Shown: positions 8,364-16,242 of the stretch, piece by piece
How the letters are laid out: the number at the start of each line of letters is the position of its first letter
Numbering within the stretch: the stretch's first letter is position 1
Origin: JAKAXS01 sp965279065
GTDB taxonomy: Bacteria > Pseudomonadota > Alphaproteobacteria > Rhizobiales > Hyphomicrobiaceae
Reading direction: 5' to 3'
Assembly: GCA_965279065.1 (NCBI GenBank)
Contig: OZ257134.1
Location: 1,302,001-1,366,000 of the forward strand
Length of the DNA stretch: 64,000 nt
Notes under the pieces: generated by a model
Told to the model about the DNA's origin: nothing
The model's input: the letters and a program-made list of their open reading frames with translations, nothing else
The model's database searches: none
Translations under genes and position numbers: made by a program

Positions 8364-8714
8364 ATGCGTCTGAAGGCCGAAATCTGGGTCAAAGCCTACG
8401 TGCGCCGCTGCGCGGTGGAAGGCGTCAACGCCGTTGTCGTCCGCCATGGCGATGACGATGCCGGTGCGATCTTCATCCGCATCAATCGCCTGGATGGATC
8501 CTCGCTGCTGTTCGGTCCCGCGCCTGCCGGCCTCGACGGTGCGGACAGCGATCGCATGTGGGTGGCGCACTATCCGATGCCCGGCGTTGCCGACGAGAAG
8601 GTCGATGACCGCCTCGCGCGCGAGTACAATTTCGACCGCGACCTGTGGTTGATCGAGGTCGAAGACCGTGCCGGCCGCAACTTCCTGGAGAACTGGATGG
8701 CGCCCGCACACTGA
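8364..8714 (+). CDS. DUF1491 family protein
   Basis: 116-residue cytosolic protein with the DUF1491 pattern: an N-terminal MRLKAEIWVKAYVRRCAVEG, then GAIFIRINRLDG, and a C-terminal region ending DRDLWLIEVEDRAGRNFLE. The ATG at 8364 begins exactly at the conserved domain; an in-frame extension upstream to 8298 adds unrelated sequence. The family is widespread in alphaproteobacteria and has no assigned function. It lies 80 bp downstream of the peptidoglycan-binding-like gene in the same direction and may share its transcript. Confidence 0.9.
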   Translation: MRLKAEIWVKAYVRRCAVEGVNAVVVRHGDDDAGAIFIRINRLDGSSLLFGPAPAGLDGADSDRMWVAHYPMPGVADEKVDDRLAREYNFDRDLWLIEVEDRAGRNFLENWMAPAH

Positions 8715-8858
8715 TGCAATGCCGTGTGCATAAAACTCAGGCGCGACCAGACAAAGACTTGCCCAATCATTGAGCGCCCGCGCGCGCGGACCCCATGATA
8801 GCGTGTTTGCCGCCATGGGGATGTGGCGGCTCTTGTGTGACTCCGGGGGAATTCGACA

Positions 8859-9200
8859 ATGCTTGCGCGCTTGCTGTTGATAATCTTGCAGATTGCTGCC
8901 GGCTGGTTCGGTGCCAACGCCGTGATGCCGTTCGTGCAGATCGGCGAATACCAGCTGTTCGTCTTTGGCCTCATCGCCGCGATCTTCGTGTGGATCGTCG
9001 GCCTTCTGGCGTCTCTCGTCTTGCGCTACATCGGCCGGCCGGGCGGTGGCACTCTGGCCTTCACGGTCGTTTTCGCGCTTCTGGCGGCCGCTCTGGCGAC
9101 CTGGGGACCGCAGTTGTTGCCCACGATTCCGTGGGGACGCATCGACGCCTATTACCTGACGCTCGCCGGTGCCATCATCGGCTACATCATGAAAAAGTGA
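8859..9200 (+). CDS. Small integral membrane protein, four predicted TM helices
   Basis: 113-residue, very hydrophobic protein. Likely membrane segments are residues 4-22, 33-57, 64-83 and 97-111, with a Gly-rich turn RPGGG between segments 2 and 3. GGGGGA precedes the ATG at a suitable distance. A strong hairpin (9228-9248) follows within 30 bases, so the gene probably ends its transcript. No family is recognised; transport or envelope functions cannot be separated from sequence alone. Confidence 0.8.
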   Translation: MLARLLLIILQIAAGWFGANAVMPFVQIGEYQLFVFGLIAAIFVWIVGLLASLVLRYIGRPGGGTLAFTVVFALLAAALATWGPQLLPTIPWGRIDAYYLTLAGAIIGYIMKK

Positions 9201-9227
9201 GCGATGACCCGATCCTGAATTGACGAA

Positions 9228-9248
9228 GGCGCGAGATGATCTCGCGCC
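9228..9248 (+). terminator. Rho-independent-type hairpin after the small membrane gene
   Basis: A perfect 9-bp stem, GGCGCGAGA and TCTCGCGCC, with a TGA loop, starts 27 bases after the stop codon. It is followed by a pyrimidine-rich CTCATCTTGCGTCTTCTT stretch in place of a pure T-run. Confidence 0.6.
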
Positions 9249-9352
9249 CTCATCTTGCGTCTTCTTGTGACCCCGTCCCGGGCGTTTTGCCTCGGTGCGT
9301 GTCGGAGCCGGCTGAGCGGGTCTCCGACCAGGGCGTTCCCTCGATTACTCTG

Positions 9353-9436
9353 TCAAACCATCCCCAGAACGATTGCAGCAAGGAAGCCGAAAGACAGAAC
9401 CATGCCGAGCACGTTCAGTCGCATCGCTAGTTGCAT
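9353..9436 (-). CDS. Putative 27-residue single-pass membrane peptide
   Basis: Short ORF encoding MQLAMRLNVLGMVLSFGF followed by LAAIVLGMV: a two-residue-basic N-terminus, then one hydrophobic helix reaching the C-terminus. An AGAGAGG ribosome-binding site lies 6-7 bases upstream of the ATG. The frame is open further upstream (to 9652), but the extension has no coherent protein features. I recall similar tiny hydrophobic peptides in related genomes but cannot verify this. It could equally be chance. Confidence 0.45.
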   Translation of the reverse strand: MQLAMRLNVLGMVLSFGFLAAIVLGMV

Positions 9437-9776
9437 GAGGTGCCTCTCTAGTGGGGCAGCGAATTCGCAGTGGTGAACTCGCTTGGTAACCAAGACTAGG
9501 TTGGAAAGTTTCGGGCTGCCAAGCGAAAACCATATTGCGCTGCCGAGTACGCGTTGTGCTTCAAGACGTTGCTCGGCGATGCAATGCGCGCCCAAAACCG
9601 CACCGCCACAGCGACTGTGGCCAGGACGCCTAAGATTGGGCAAATCGGACATAATCCCGTCCGAAAAGGGCCATCAGGCGTTGACGCGCGGCGAACCGCA
9701 AAAATCGCGCTGTCGCGCGCGTCAAGCTGCGCCGCACAACTGTGCATAACCGGCCACGAATTGCTGCAGTGCGAGA
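9437..9776. other. 340 bp intergenic region without a supported gene
   Basis: Overlapping ORFs exist on both strands (for example 9496-9747 minus and 9554-9832 plus), but none has a ribosome-binding site with a coherent protein. The stretch may hold the promoter of the 27-residue peptide. No strong repeat or hairpin was found. Confidence 0.4.
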
Positions 9777-10313
9777 CTACTTTTTCGCCGCCTCGGTGGC
9801 CTTGCCCGAAGGGAAAAGTTGTTTGCGCATGAGAATTTCCGCTTCACCAGTCTCGATAACATCCGGCAGCATCGCGGCGTCGCTGAAGCCTTGCTGGGCG
9901 TACAATGCGCGCGCCGCAGTGTTGAAATGCGAGACGCAAACCCAGGCGTTACGATCCTGACCCGCCCGCGCCTCGGCAACGAACCAATCGACGACCGACG
10001 TGCCGATGCCGCGGCCCTGGTGTGCAGGCAGGACGCCGAGGAAATGCAGATACGGGCCACTGAGCCACTTGGGTTCGACGCAAACGAATCCGGAGAGCGC
10101 GCCGCCGGTTCGGATCGCAAATCTGGCGCTGCCGGCGTCCTGCGCGGCAAAGAATTCTGCCAGCCGCTCGGCGGCAAAGCCAAGCCGGCGCCATGGATCG
10201 ATGACGGCGAAGGCGGCTCCGAGTGCTCGTGCTTCTGCGGCCGGGAACGGCTCCAGGCTGACACCATCTTGGAGGGCATGCACGTCGCAGCGAAAAACGC
10301 TGGCCGGCGTCAT
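9777..10313 (-). CDS. GNAT family N-acetyltransferase
   Basis: 178-residue GNAT enzyme. The acetyl-CoA-binding motif A is GVLPAHQGRGIGTSVVDWF, followed by motif B NTAARALYAQQGF. The N-terminal half (AAFAVIDPWRRLGF) would form the substrate site, so the acceptor is unknown. Its start overlaps the stop of the upstream polysaccharide deacetylase gene by 4 bp (ATGA), so the two are co-translated. This raises, but does not prove, a role in modifying a surface sugar or related small molecule. Confidence 0.88.
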   Translation of the reverse strand: MTPASVFRCDVHALQDGVSLEPFPAAEARALGAAFAVIDPWRRLGFAAERLAEFFAAQDAGSARFAIRTGGALSGFVCVEPKWLSGPYLHFLGVLPAHQGRGIGTSVVDWFVAEARAGQDRNAWVCVSHFNTAARALYAQQGFSDAAMLPDVIETGEAEILMRKQLFPSGKATEAAKK

Positions 10314-11356
10314 TGCGAGGCCGCAGCCTTGCGGGTCGCGTTGCGATGCGACAGCAGGGGCATGTCATATTTGTCCGTATCGCCGGGGCGGCTATCGTAG
10401 CAGGACTGGACGACCTCGGGCGTGCCGGCGGCCAGAAGTTCGCTCAGCGTGACGAACTGGAAGCCTTTGGCTTTCAGCTGCGGCAATCCGAGAGGCAACG
10501 CCTCGCCGGTATGATAGCCGCGGCCGTTGGCGTGCATCACCACGATGGAGCCCGGCTTCACCTGCTGCAGCGACTGCGCGATCGCCCGTGCCGATTGCCC
10601 GGGCGATGGATCGCCCGTCGAAAGATCCCACTGGATGGCCAGCAGACCGGCGTCGTTGACGGCATTGAGCGCCGGCGCGTTGCACGCCCCATAGGGAAAG
10701 CGGAACAGCGACAGCCTGGGCGCCACGTGTGCCACCAGCGACGCGTGCTGCGCCACGCACTGCCCCTGGCCGAAGTCCTCGCGCAGCGCTTCATAGGATC
10801 GTTGCGGCCCGGCGATCTCTTCGCTCAGGGCAGCGCCGGACAGCAGCCGCAGATTGCGATGCGCCTCGGAATGACTGCCGATCTCGAACAGCGGATCGCT
10901 CATCAGCTGCCTTGCTCGCTCCGCGTGCGAGCGCATCCACTTGCCGCCGGCAAAGAACGTCGCTTTGATGCCGTTGGCTCTGAGATAGTCGACGATTGCG
11001 CCGTCATAGCCGGCGATCTCGCCCGGCTGCTCGCAAAGATCAAAGGTGAGCGCAATCAGCTTCGGGCTGCCCTTTGGCAGGTTCACCCTCCGTATTGCGC
11101 CGCGCAGTGGCTGGGGCACCGGGGTGAACGACGCCAGCGCGCGCGCCGGGGCCGGCTTGTCGAACTCGCGCAGATGCTTGACGGGCAGCTTCTCTCCGGG
11201 ACGCGCCGCAAGCTCGGCCGGGGCGTAGCACATGGCGCGCAAGCCGCCGCCCGCACCATCGGCCGCCGACGCCGGCGGCGCGCCGGCAGCAGCGAAAATC
11301 GCCGCGAGGGTGAGGGCCAGAAACGGGACCGCAACGGGGGCAGGGGACTGTCGCAT
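10310..11356 (-). CDS. Secreted polysaccharide deacetylase (NodB-like)
   Basis: 348 residues from ATG 11356, which starts a clear signal peptide (MRQSPAPVAVPFLALTLAAI, cleavage near PASA-AD). The NodB domain covers about residues 95-320. Motif 1 is LIALTFDLCEQ: the catalytic Asp is present, but the usual second, metal-binding Asp (TFDD) is Leu. Motif 2 H-x3-H is intact in SHSEAHRNL, and motif 3 is RFPYGACNAP. Motif 4/5 resembles QWDLSTGDPSPG and VVMHANGRG. It is probably periplasmic, acting on N-acetylated cell-wall or surface glycan. The missing Asp may alter metal use. It is coupled to the GNAT gene downstream. Confidence 0.88.
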   Translation of the reverse strand: MRQSPAPVAVPFLALTLAAIFAAAGAPPASAADGAGGGLRAMCYAPAELAARPGEKLPVKHLREFDKPAPARALASFTPVPQPLRGAIRRVNLPKGSPKLIALTFDLCEQPGEIAGYDGAIVDYLRANGIKATFFAGGKWMRSHAERARQLMSDPLFEIGSHSEAHRNLRLLSGAALSEEIAGPQRSYEALREDFGQGQCVAQHASLVAHVAPRLSLFRFPYGACNAPALNAVNDAGLLAIQWDLSTGDPSPGQSARAIAQSLQQVKPGSIVVMHANGRGYHTGEALPLGLPQLKAKGFQFVTLSELLAAGTPEVVQSCYDSRPGDTDKYDMPLLSHRNATRKAAASQ

Positions 11357-11478
11357 GCGCAACGCCTTGTCATGCCCGCCGCCATCTGTCGAGTGGTCTG
11401 CCGCCACAGTTCGACTTGAGGTCAGCTTGACGCCGACGTCTTGCTCGATACTGTGACGAAAAAGCGCGGGGGGACGCA

Positions 11479-11790
11479 ATGCAAACGAACCAAGGCCGAT
11501 CCGGGGCCATCGAGGCAGACCCGGATTATGTGCGGCTGGTGCGCAGCCGAACCCGGTTCTCGATCATTCTGACGGCGTTGACCCTCGCCATCTACTTCGG
11601 CTTCATCCTGCTCATCGCCTTTGCACCCCACGTCCTGGGGCACTCGCTTTCGGGTGGCGCGACGACCGTCGGCATACCCTTGGGCGTCGGCGTCATTGTC
11701 GCCGCTTTCGTGCTGACGGGTATCTACGTCCGTCGCGCCAACAGCGAATTCGACACCCTGACGCATCAGCTTCTCGAGCGCCACAAATGA
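11479..11790 (+). CDS. yjcH: DUF485 membrane protein (YjcH-like)
   Basis: 103-residue inner-membrane protein with two TM helices: about 34-55 (FSIILTALTLAIYFGFILLI) and 66-86 (TVGIPLGVGVIVAAFVL). It is a typical DUF485 protein, the small partner encoded directly before acetate permease ActP. The stop overlaps the actP start by 4 bp, the arrangement seen in yjcH-actP operons. It probably assists insertion or regulation of the symporter; the exact role is unknown in the family. Confidence 0.92.
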   Translation: MQTNQGRSGAIEADPDYVRLVRSRTRFSIILTALTLAIYFGFILLIAFAPHVLGHSLSGGATTVGIPLGVGVIVAAFVLTGIYVRRANSEFDTLTHQLLERHK

Positions 11791-13490
11791 CCAGGCAATC
11801 CCTTTGGCGGGCCACCGCCGCGATGCTGCTGCTGACCGCGTGCGCGTCCATCGCGCTCGCGGCACCGGCGATCGAAGGCGGCGAGCGCCAGGCGCTCAAC
11901 GTCGAAGCCATCATCATGTTCGTCATCTTCGTCTTAGCGACGCTCGGCATCACCAAGTGGGCGGCCTCGCGCACCAAGTCGGCGGCCGACTTCTACGCCG
12001 CGGGCGGCGGCATCACCGGTTTCCAGAACGGCCTTGCCATCGCCGGCGACTACATGTCGGCGGCCTCGTTCCTCGGCATCTCCGGTCTGGTGTTCGCGTC
12101 CGGTTTCGACGGCCTCATCTATTCGATCGGCTTCCTCGTCGGCTGGCCGATCGTGATGTTCCTCATTGCCGAGCGTCTGCGCAACCTTGGCCGCTACACG
12201 TTCGCCGACGTTGCCGCCTATCGTCTCGCCGCCACGCCGATCCGCATCATCTCCGCGCTGGGCTCGCTGACCGTCGTCGCCTTCTACCTGATCGCGCAGA
12301 TGGTCGGTGCCGGAAAGCTGATCGAACTGTTGTTCGGTCTCGACTACCTCTACGCCGTCATCGCCGTCGGCACCTTGATGACGGTCTACGTCGCCTTCGG
12401 CGGCATGGTCGCCACTACGTGGGTGCAGATCATCAAGGCGTGCTTGCTGCTGGGTGGCGCCACCTTCATGGCCTTCGTCGTGATGATGAGTTTCAACTTC
12501 TCGCCCGAGGCGATGTTCGCCCGCGCCGTCGAAGTGCATCCAGGATCGCAATCGATCATGGCGCCCGGCAAGATGGTGTCCGATCCGATATCGGCGATCT
12601 CTCTCGGCATCGCCCTGATGTTCGGCACCGCCGGCCTACCGCACATCCTGATGCGCTTCTTCACGGTGTCCGACGCCAAGGCGGCCCGCAAATCCGTCCT
12701 CATCGCCACCGGCCTGATCGGCTACTTCTACATCCTGACGTTCATCATCGGCTTCGGCGCCATCACCTTCCTGATGAATGACCCGACCTATTTCAAAGCC
12801 GCCGCCAACGGTGGCTCGTACGACAAGATCAAGGATCTGCTGGGCGGCACCAACATGGCCGCCGTCCATCTCGCCAAGGCGGTCGGCGGGTCGCTGTTCC
12901 TCGGCTTCATCTCCGCCGTCGCCTTCGCCACCATCCTGGCCGTCGTCGCCGGTCTGACGCTGGCCGGCGCCACCGCCATCAGCCACGACCTCTACGCCTC
13001 CGTCATCGCCAAGGGCCGCGCCAGCGAAGCCTCTGAAGTGCGCCTATCGAAGATCACGGCCATCATCATCGGCCTCGTGGCGATCGTGCTGGGCTACATC
13101 TTCGAACAGCAGAACGTCGCGTTCATGGTCGGCCTCGCCTTCGCGGTGGCCGCCAGCTGCAACTTCCCCGTCCTGCTGATGTCGATCCTCTGGCGCGGAA
13201 CCACCACGCGCGGCGCTTTCTGGGGCGGCCTAGCCGGCCTACTCAGCGCGCTAGTGATGGTGTGCCTCGGGCCGGCCGTCTGGGAAGACACGCTACACCA
13301 CGCCAAGGGCTCGGCTCCGTTTCCCTACGCCAACCCCGCGCTGTTCTCCATGACGCTGGCGTTCGTGTCGATCTGGCTCATCTCCAAACTCGACCGCTCG
13401 GCCCGCGCCGACAGCGAGCGCGCCGCCTTCGACGCGCAGTACGTCAGATCCGAAACCGGCCTGGGCGCCTCAGGCGCGGCGGCCCACTAG
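11787..13490 (+). CDS. actP: Cation/acetate symporter ActP
   Basis: 567-residue sodium:solute symporter (SSS family) with a cleavable N-terminal signal (WRATAAMLLLTACASIALA) and about 13 TM helices. Family motifs include KSAADFYAAGGGITGFQNGL, the GDYMSAASFLG segment and TAGLPHILMRFFTV. It imports acetate and other short monocarboxylates with a cation, feeding acetyl-CoA synthesis. No acs gene is next to it. It is translationally coupled to the DUF485 gene and converges on the glyoxalase gene with only 13 bp between stops. Confidence 0.95.
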   Translation: MTRQSLWRATAAMLLLTACASIALAAPAIEGGERQALNVEAIIMFVIFVLATLGITKWAASRTKSAADFYAAGGGITGFQNGLAIAGDYMSAASFLGISGLVFASGFDGLIYSIGFLVGWPIVMFLIAERLRNLGRYTFADVAAYRLAATPIRIISALGSLTVVAFYLIAQMVGAGKLIELLFGLDYLYAVIAVGTLMTVYVAFGGMVATTWVQIIKACLLLGGATFMAFVVMMSFNFSPEAMFARAVEVHPGSQSIMAPGKMVSDPISAISLGIALMFGTAGLPHILMRFFTVSDAKAARKSVLIATGLIGYFYILTFIIGFGAITFLMNDPTYFKAAANGGSYDKIKDLLGGTNMAAVHLAKAVGGSLFLGFISAVAFATILAVVAGLTLAGATAISHDLYASVIAKGRASEASEVRLSKITAIIIGLVAIVLGYIFEQQNVAFMVGLAFAVAASCNFPVLLMSILWRGTTTRGAFWGGLAGLLSALVMVCLGPAVWEDTLHHAKGSAPFPYANPALFSMTLAFVSIWLISKLDRSARADSERAAFDAQYVRSETGLGASGAAAH

Positions 13491-13503
13491 CACTCAATCC
13501 CTA

Positions 13504-13899
13504 TTACCGGAACCGGCCGCCGCGCTGCAGCACTTCGATCTTGTAGCCGTCGGGGTCGGCGATGAAGAAGAAGCGGCCGAACGGTGCGCCGTCGTGCGTC
13601 ATCTGCTTGATGTCGCCCGGCGTCAGGCCGGCTGCGAGAATACGCGCATGCTCTGCCGCCAGGTCGTTGACCACGAACGCCACGTGGCCGTAGCCGTCGC
13701 CGAGATTGTAGGCTTCGCTGCGGCCCTTGTTGACCGTCAGCTCCACCTCGAAGTCGTTCTCCGCGTTGCGCAGGTAGATCAGCGTGAAGCTGTCGAAATC
13801 GACGCGATCGGCGATCTCCAGCCCGAATGCCCGGCTGTAGAAGTCGAGCGAGCGCGCCTCGTCCAGAACGCGCACCATCATGTGAACGGCTTTGGCCAT
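13504..13899 (-). CDS. gloA: Glyoxalase I-like VOC protein
   Basis: 131-residue vicinal-oxygen-chelate protein, probably lactoylglutathione lyase, which isomerises the methylglyoxal-glutathione hemithioacetal. Metal-ligand positions fit glyoxalase I: His in KAVHMMVRVLD, Glu in FEVELTVN, His in YGHVAFVV and Glu in GYKIEVLQRGG. Length matches bacterial GloA. The leuD start is about 645 bp away on the same strand and leuD ends 39 bp upstream, so it may be at the 3' end of a leuD transcript. Another VOC substrate cannot be excluded. Confidence 0.88.
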   Translation of the reverse strand: MAKAVHMMVRVLDEARSLDFYSRAFGLEIADRVDFDSFTLIYLRNAENDFEVELTVNKGRSEAYNLGDGYGHVAFVVNDLAAEHARILAAGLTPGDIKQMTHDGAPFGRFFFIADPDGYKIEVLQRGGRFR

Positions 13900-13938
13900 G
13901 TCGTCTCTCCGATGCGGGTCGCGGGTAAAAAATAAAGA

Positions 13939-14544
13939 CTACAGCCAGGGCCGTGACGACGCCGCGCCTTTCTCGAACGCCTGGATCGATGTTTCCTTTT
14001 CCAGCGTCAGGCCGATGTTGTCGAGGCCGTTCAGCAGGCAATGCTTGCGGAACGGATCGATGTCGAACCTGATCACCCCGCCGTCGGGCCCGCGGATTTC
14101 CTGCGCCTCCAGGTTGATCGTCAACGTCGCGTTGGCGCCGCGTTGCGCATCGTCCATCAGCCGGTCGACGTCGGCTTGCGGCAACCGGATCGGCAGGATG
14201 CCGTTCTGGAAGCAGTTGTTGTAGAAGATGTCGGCGAAGTCCGGCGCGATCACGCAACGGATGCCGAAGTCCAGTAGCGCCCACGGCGCATGTTCGCGCG
14301 ACGAGCCGCAGCCGAAGTTGTCGCCCGTCACCAGGATCTGGGCGTGGCGGTAGGCCGTCTTGTTCAGCACGAACTCCGGAATTTCCCGGCCCTCCTGATC
14401 GAAGCGCATCTCGAAGAACAGCGATTTGCCCAGCCCCGTGCGCTGGATCGTCTTCAGGAACTGCTTCGGAATGATCATGTCGGTATCGATATTGCGCAGC
14501 GGCAGCGGAGCCGCGACCCCCGTCAGCGTCGTGAATTTGTCCAT
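13939..14544 (-). CDS. leuD: 3-isopropylmalate dehydratase small subunit
   Basis: 201-residue LeuD, partner of LeuC in converting 2-isopropylmalate to 3-isopropylmalate in leucine synthesis. Signature segments are NIDTDMIIPKQFLKTIQRTG, TGDNFGCGSSREHAPWALL and NNCFQNGILPI. ATG 14544 (MDKFTTLTGVAAPLP) is the normal family start; the open frame extends 39 codons further without support. leuC lies 3.4 kb upstream on the same strand, separated by six genes, so the two subunits are not in one simple operon here. Confidence 0.96.
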   Translation of the reverse strand: MDKFTTLTGVAAPLPLRNIDTDMIIPKQFLKTIQRTGLGKSLFFEMRFDQEGREIPEFVLNKTAYRHAQILVTGDNFGCGSSREHAPWALLDFGIRCVIAPDFADIFYNNCFQNGILPIRLPQADVDRLMDDAQRGANATLTINLEAQEIRGPDGGVIRFDIDPFRKHCLLNGLDNIGLTLEKETSIQAFEKGAASSRPWL

Positions 14545-14644
14545 CGTCGAAGCGTCCTGTTCCCGAATATGAGCCCGATCGTTTGAGATGCGAGGAGTAC
14601 TGCTCGCACCGAAGACGTGAATCAGACTCCAAATCAAAGTCCCG

Positions 14645-15076
14645 TCAGGCGCTGAGGCCATCCGCCAGCGCCCGGAAGTAGCCTTCCGCAGCCGTCAACC
14701 TGTCGATCTGGAGACGTATCGCCTGCGCACCGCCGAGCGCGTCGCGACTGGGGTCTTCCAGCTGTTCGAGCCGCCTTTTAACGCCAGCGAGCTTTCTCCC
14801 GTCAAGATGGTGCCGCATCACATCGACGATCGTTTCGATATATCCGCTGATGCGGCCGAATTCGCGGACCCCCGCCGACAGGGCCTGCGCATCACGGGGG
14901 TCGGCCTCCAGCCGCTGCAGGGCGGTCGCCGCCCGGGCCAGCGTCTCGGCGATCTGCAGCGAGAACCGCGCGATCTTCTCCCGCCGCACCTGATCCAGCG
15001 CGGAGGCCGATGCAACCCAGCCGTTCAGCGTTTCCGCGATCGCGAGCAGTTTCTTGGCATAGTCGGCAAAGCGCAT
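14645..15076 (-). CDS. Hypothetical all-helical protein
   Basis: 143-residue protein that appears entirely alpha-helical: MRFADYAKKLLAIAETLNGW, then REKIARFSLQIAETLARAAT, VREFGRISGYIETIVDVM and LEDPSRDALGGAQAIRLQID. There is no signal peptide, membrane segment or recognisable catalytic motif. It is in the same direction as leuD and the two HExxH proteins. I do not recognise the family; a helical-bundle adaptor is the most that can be said. Confidence 0.65.
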   Translation of the reverse strand: MRFADYAKKLLAIAETLNGWVASASALDQVRREKIARFSLQIAETLARAATALQRLEADPRDAQALSAGVREFGRISGYIETIVDVMRHHLDGRKLAGVKRRLEQLEDPSRDALGGAQAIRLQIDRLTAAEGYFRALADGLSA

Positions 15077-15128
15077 GCGCCACGATAGAAGCGGCTTTTA
15101 GAGCGGGGATAAATCCCAGTCTTCAAGA

Positions 15129-15647
15129 TTAGCGGACCGTCGGGTCGGCGTAGCATTTGCGCATGTACTCGCAGCGGTGCGAGCCCGAGAAGTGCATGCT
15201 GTCGCCCTTGGCCGGCGAGATGAACTTGCAAACCTCATCCAGGCCCTCCGGCGTCAGCCAGCCTTGCCGGCGCCCGCGCTGCACAGCGAAGCAATCCGCC
15301 GTCTCCTCGTCCGGGCCCCGGAACTGGTGCCCGCACTCATGCGAATAGATCCACATCTTCACCGGCGTGGAGACCTTGCCCAAGAGCCGCGGGTTCATGA
15401 TGAGGAAGCCCGGATACGCCGCGCCGTAGTCGTCGAGCTGGCTGTCTTCCACCGTCGGCCGCGTGCCGCACGACATTTTGTTGCCGTCGACCGTGAATTC
15501 CGAATGCGGCACGATCTTCGCGTCGCCGCCGACGTGCGCGACATACTCTTCGGGTGTCGGCGTATCCGCGGGCCCGGCGATGGCCGGCGTCGCCAGCGCC
15601 ACGGCGAGCCCCATGACGAGGACGGTCCAGCTACGCGCAATGATCAT
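15129..15647 (-). CDS. Secreted HExxH protein, putative metallopeptidase
   Basis: 172 residues from ATG 15647, with a signal peptide (MIIARSWTVLVMGLAVALA, cleavage after AIA). The mature part contains YSHECGHQFRGPDEETADC, an HExxH zinc motif (HECGH) followed by Glu and AD in the pattern of zinc metalloproteases that use a downstream Glu/Asp ligand. Six or more Cys residues (MSCGT, ADCFAV, EVCKF, HRCEYMRKC) suggest periplasmic disulfides. The substrate is unknown. The next upstream gene also encodes an HExxH protein of a different family. Confidence 0.7.
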   Translation of the reverse strand: MIIARSWTVLVMGLAVALATPAIAGPADTPTPEEYVAHVGGDAKIVPHSEFTVDGNKMSCGTRPTVEDSQLDDYGAAYPGFLIMNPRLLGKVSTPVKMWIYSHECGHQFRGPDEETADCFAVQRGRRQGWLTPEGLDEVCKFISPAKGDSMHFSGSHRCEYMRKCYADPTVR

Positions 15648-15758
15648 GCGTGGATGCTCTCGGAAACGTGGCGTTCGACGGCGGCGTCCGGAAACCGCAG
15701 CTTCGCGCGAAATCATAAGGATGACAAGCGGTTCGGGGTCGTTCGCAGGCGTTTTCCC

Positions 15759-16175
15759 TCACCCTGTGGCCTGCGCTTCGATGTCTTCCATATCGTCGTC
15801 GGAAAAGCCGAAATGATGGCCGATTTCGTGCACCAGCACATGTGTGACGATGTCCCCCAGCTTTTCCTCGCCCTCGCACCAGTAATCCAGGATCGGCCGG
15901 CGATAGAGGAACACCATGTCCGGGTCGCGCGGCGGATCGGTGACGCTTTTGTTGTTGAGGCTCACGCCCTGGTAGAGGCCCATCAGGTCGTAGGCGTCCT
16001 CGATGCCCATCTCATCGAGCACCTCGTCGGTCGCGAAATCGTCGATTCGGATTACAAGGTCACCGCACATCTGCCGGAAATGCGCGGGTAGGCGCTCCCA
16101 CGCCAGACTTGCGAGCGCGTCGAACGCATCCAGGCTGGGCGATGTTGCATCGCGCCAGTCAATGCTCTCAGTCAT
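15759..16175 (-). CDS. Minimal zincin-like metallopeptidase (PF06262 type)
   Basis: 138-residue cytosolic protein of the small zincin family. The C-terminal VHEIGHHFGFSDDDME gives HExxHxxGxxD, with three His/Asp ligands as in metzincins. The preceding PDMVFLYRRPILDYWCEGEE is the conserved family core. Typical length is about 130 residues, so it is complete. The family is often annotated as an acetylglutamate-kinase-like or ATP-independent protease, but no physiological substrate is established. It lies in a same-strand run with the secreted HExxH protein. Confidence 0.9.
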   Translation of the reverse strand: MTESIDWRDATSPSLDAFDALASLAWERLPAHFRQMCGDLVIRIDDFATDEVLDEMGIEDAYDLMGLYQGVSLNNKSVTDPPRDPDMVFLYRRPILDYWCEGEEKLGDIVTHVLVHEIGHHFGFSDDDMEDIEAQATG

Positions 16176-16242
16176 TCCGGCCTGCCCCGCAATCGTTCAG
16201 TTGGCCCGTGTAGCAGTCGCACCTGTCGTGGGCAATGTGGCT

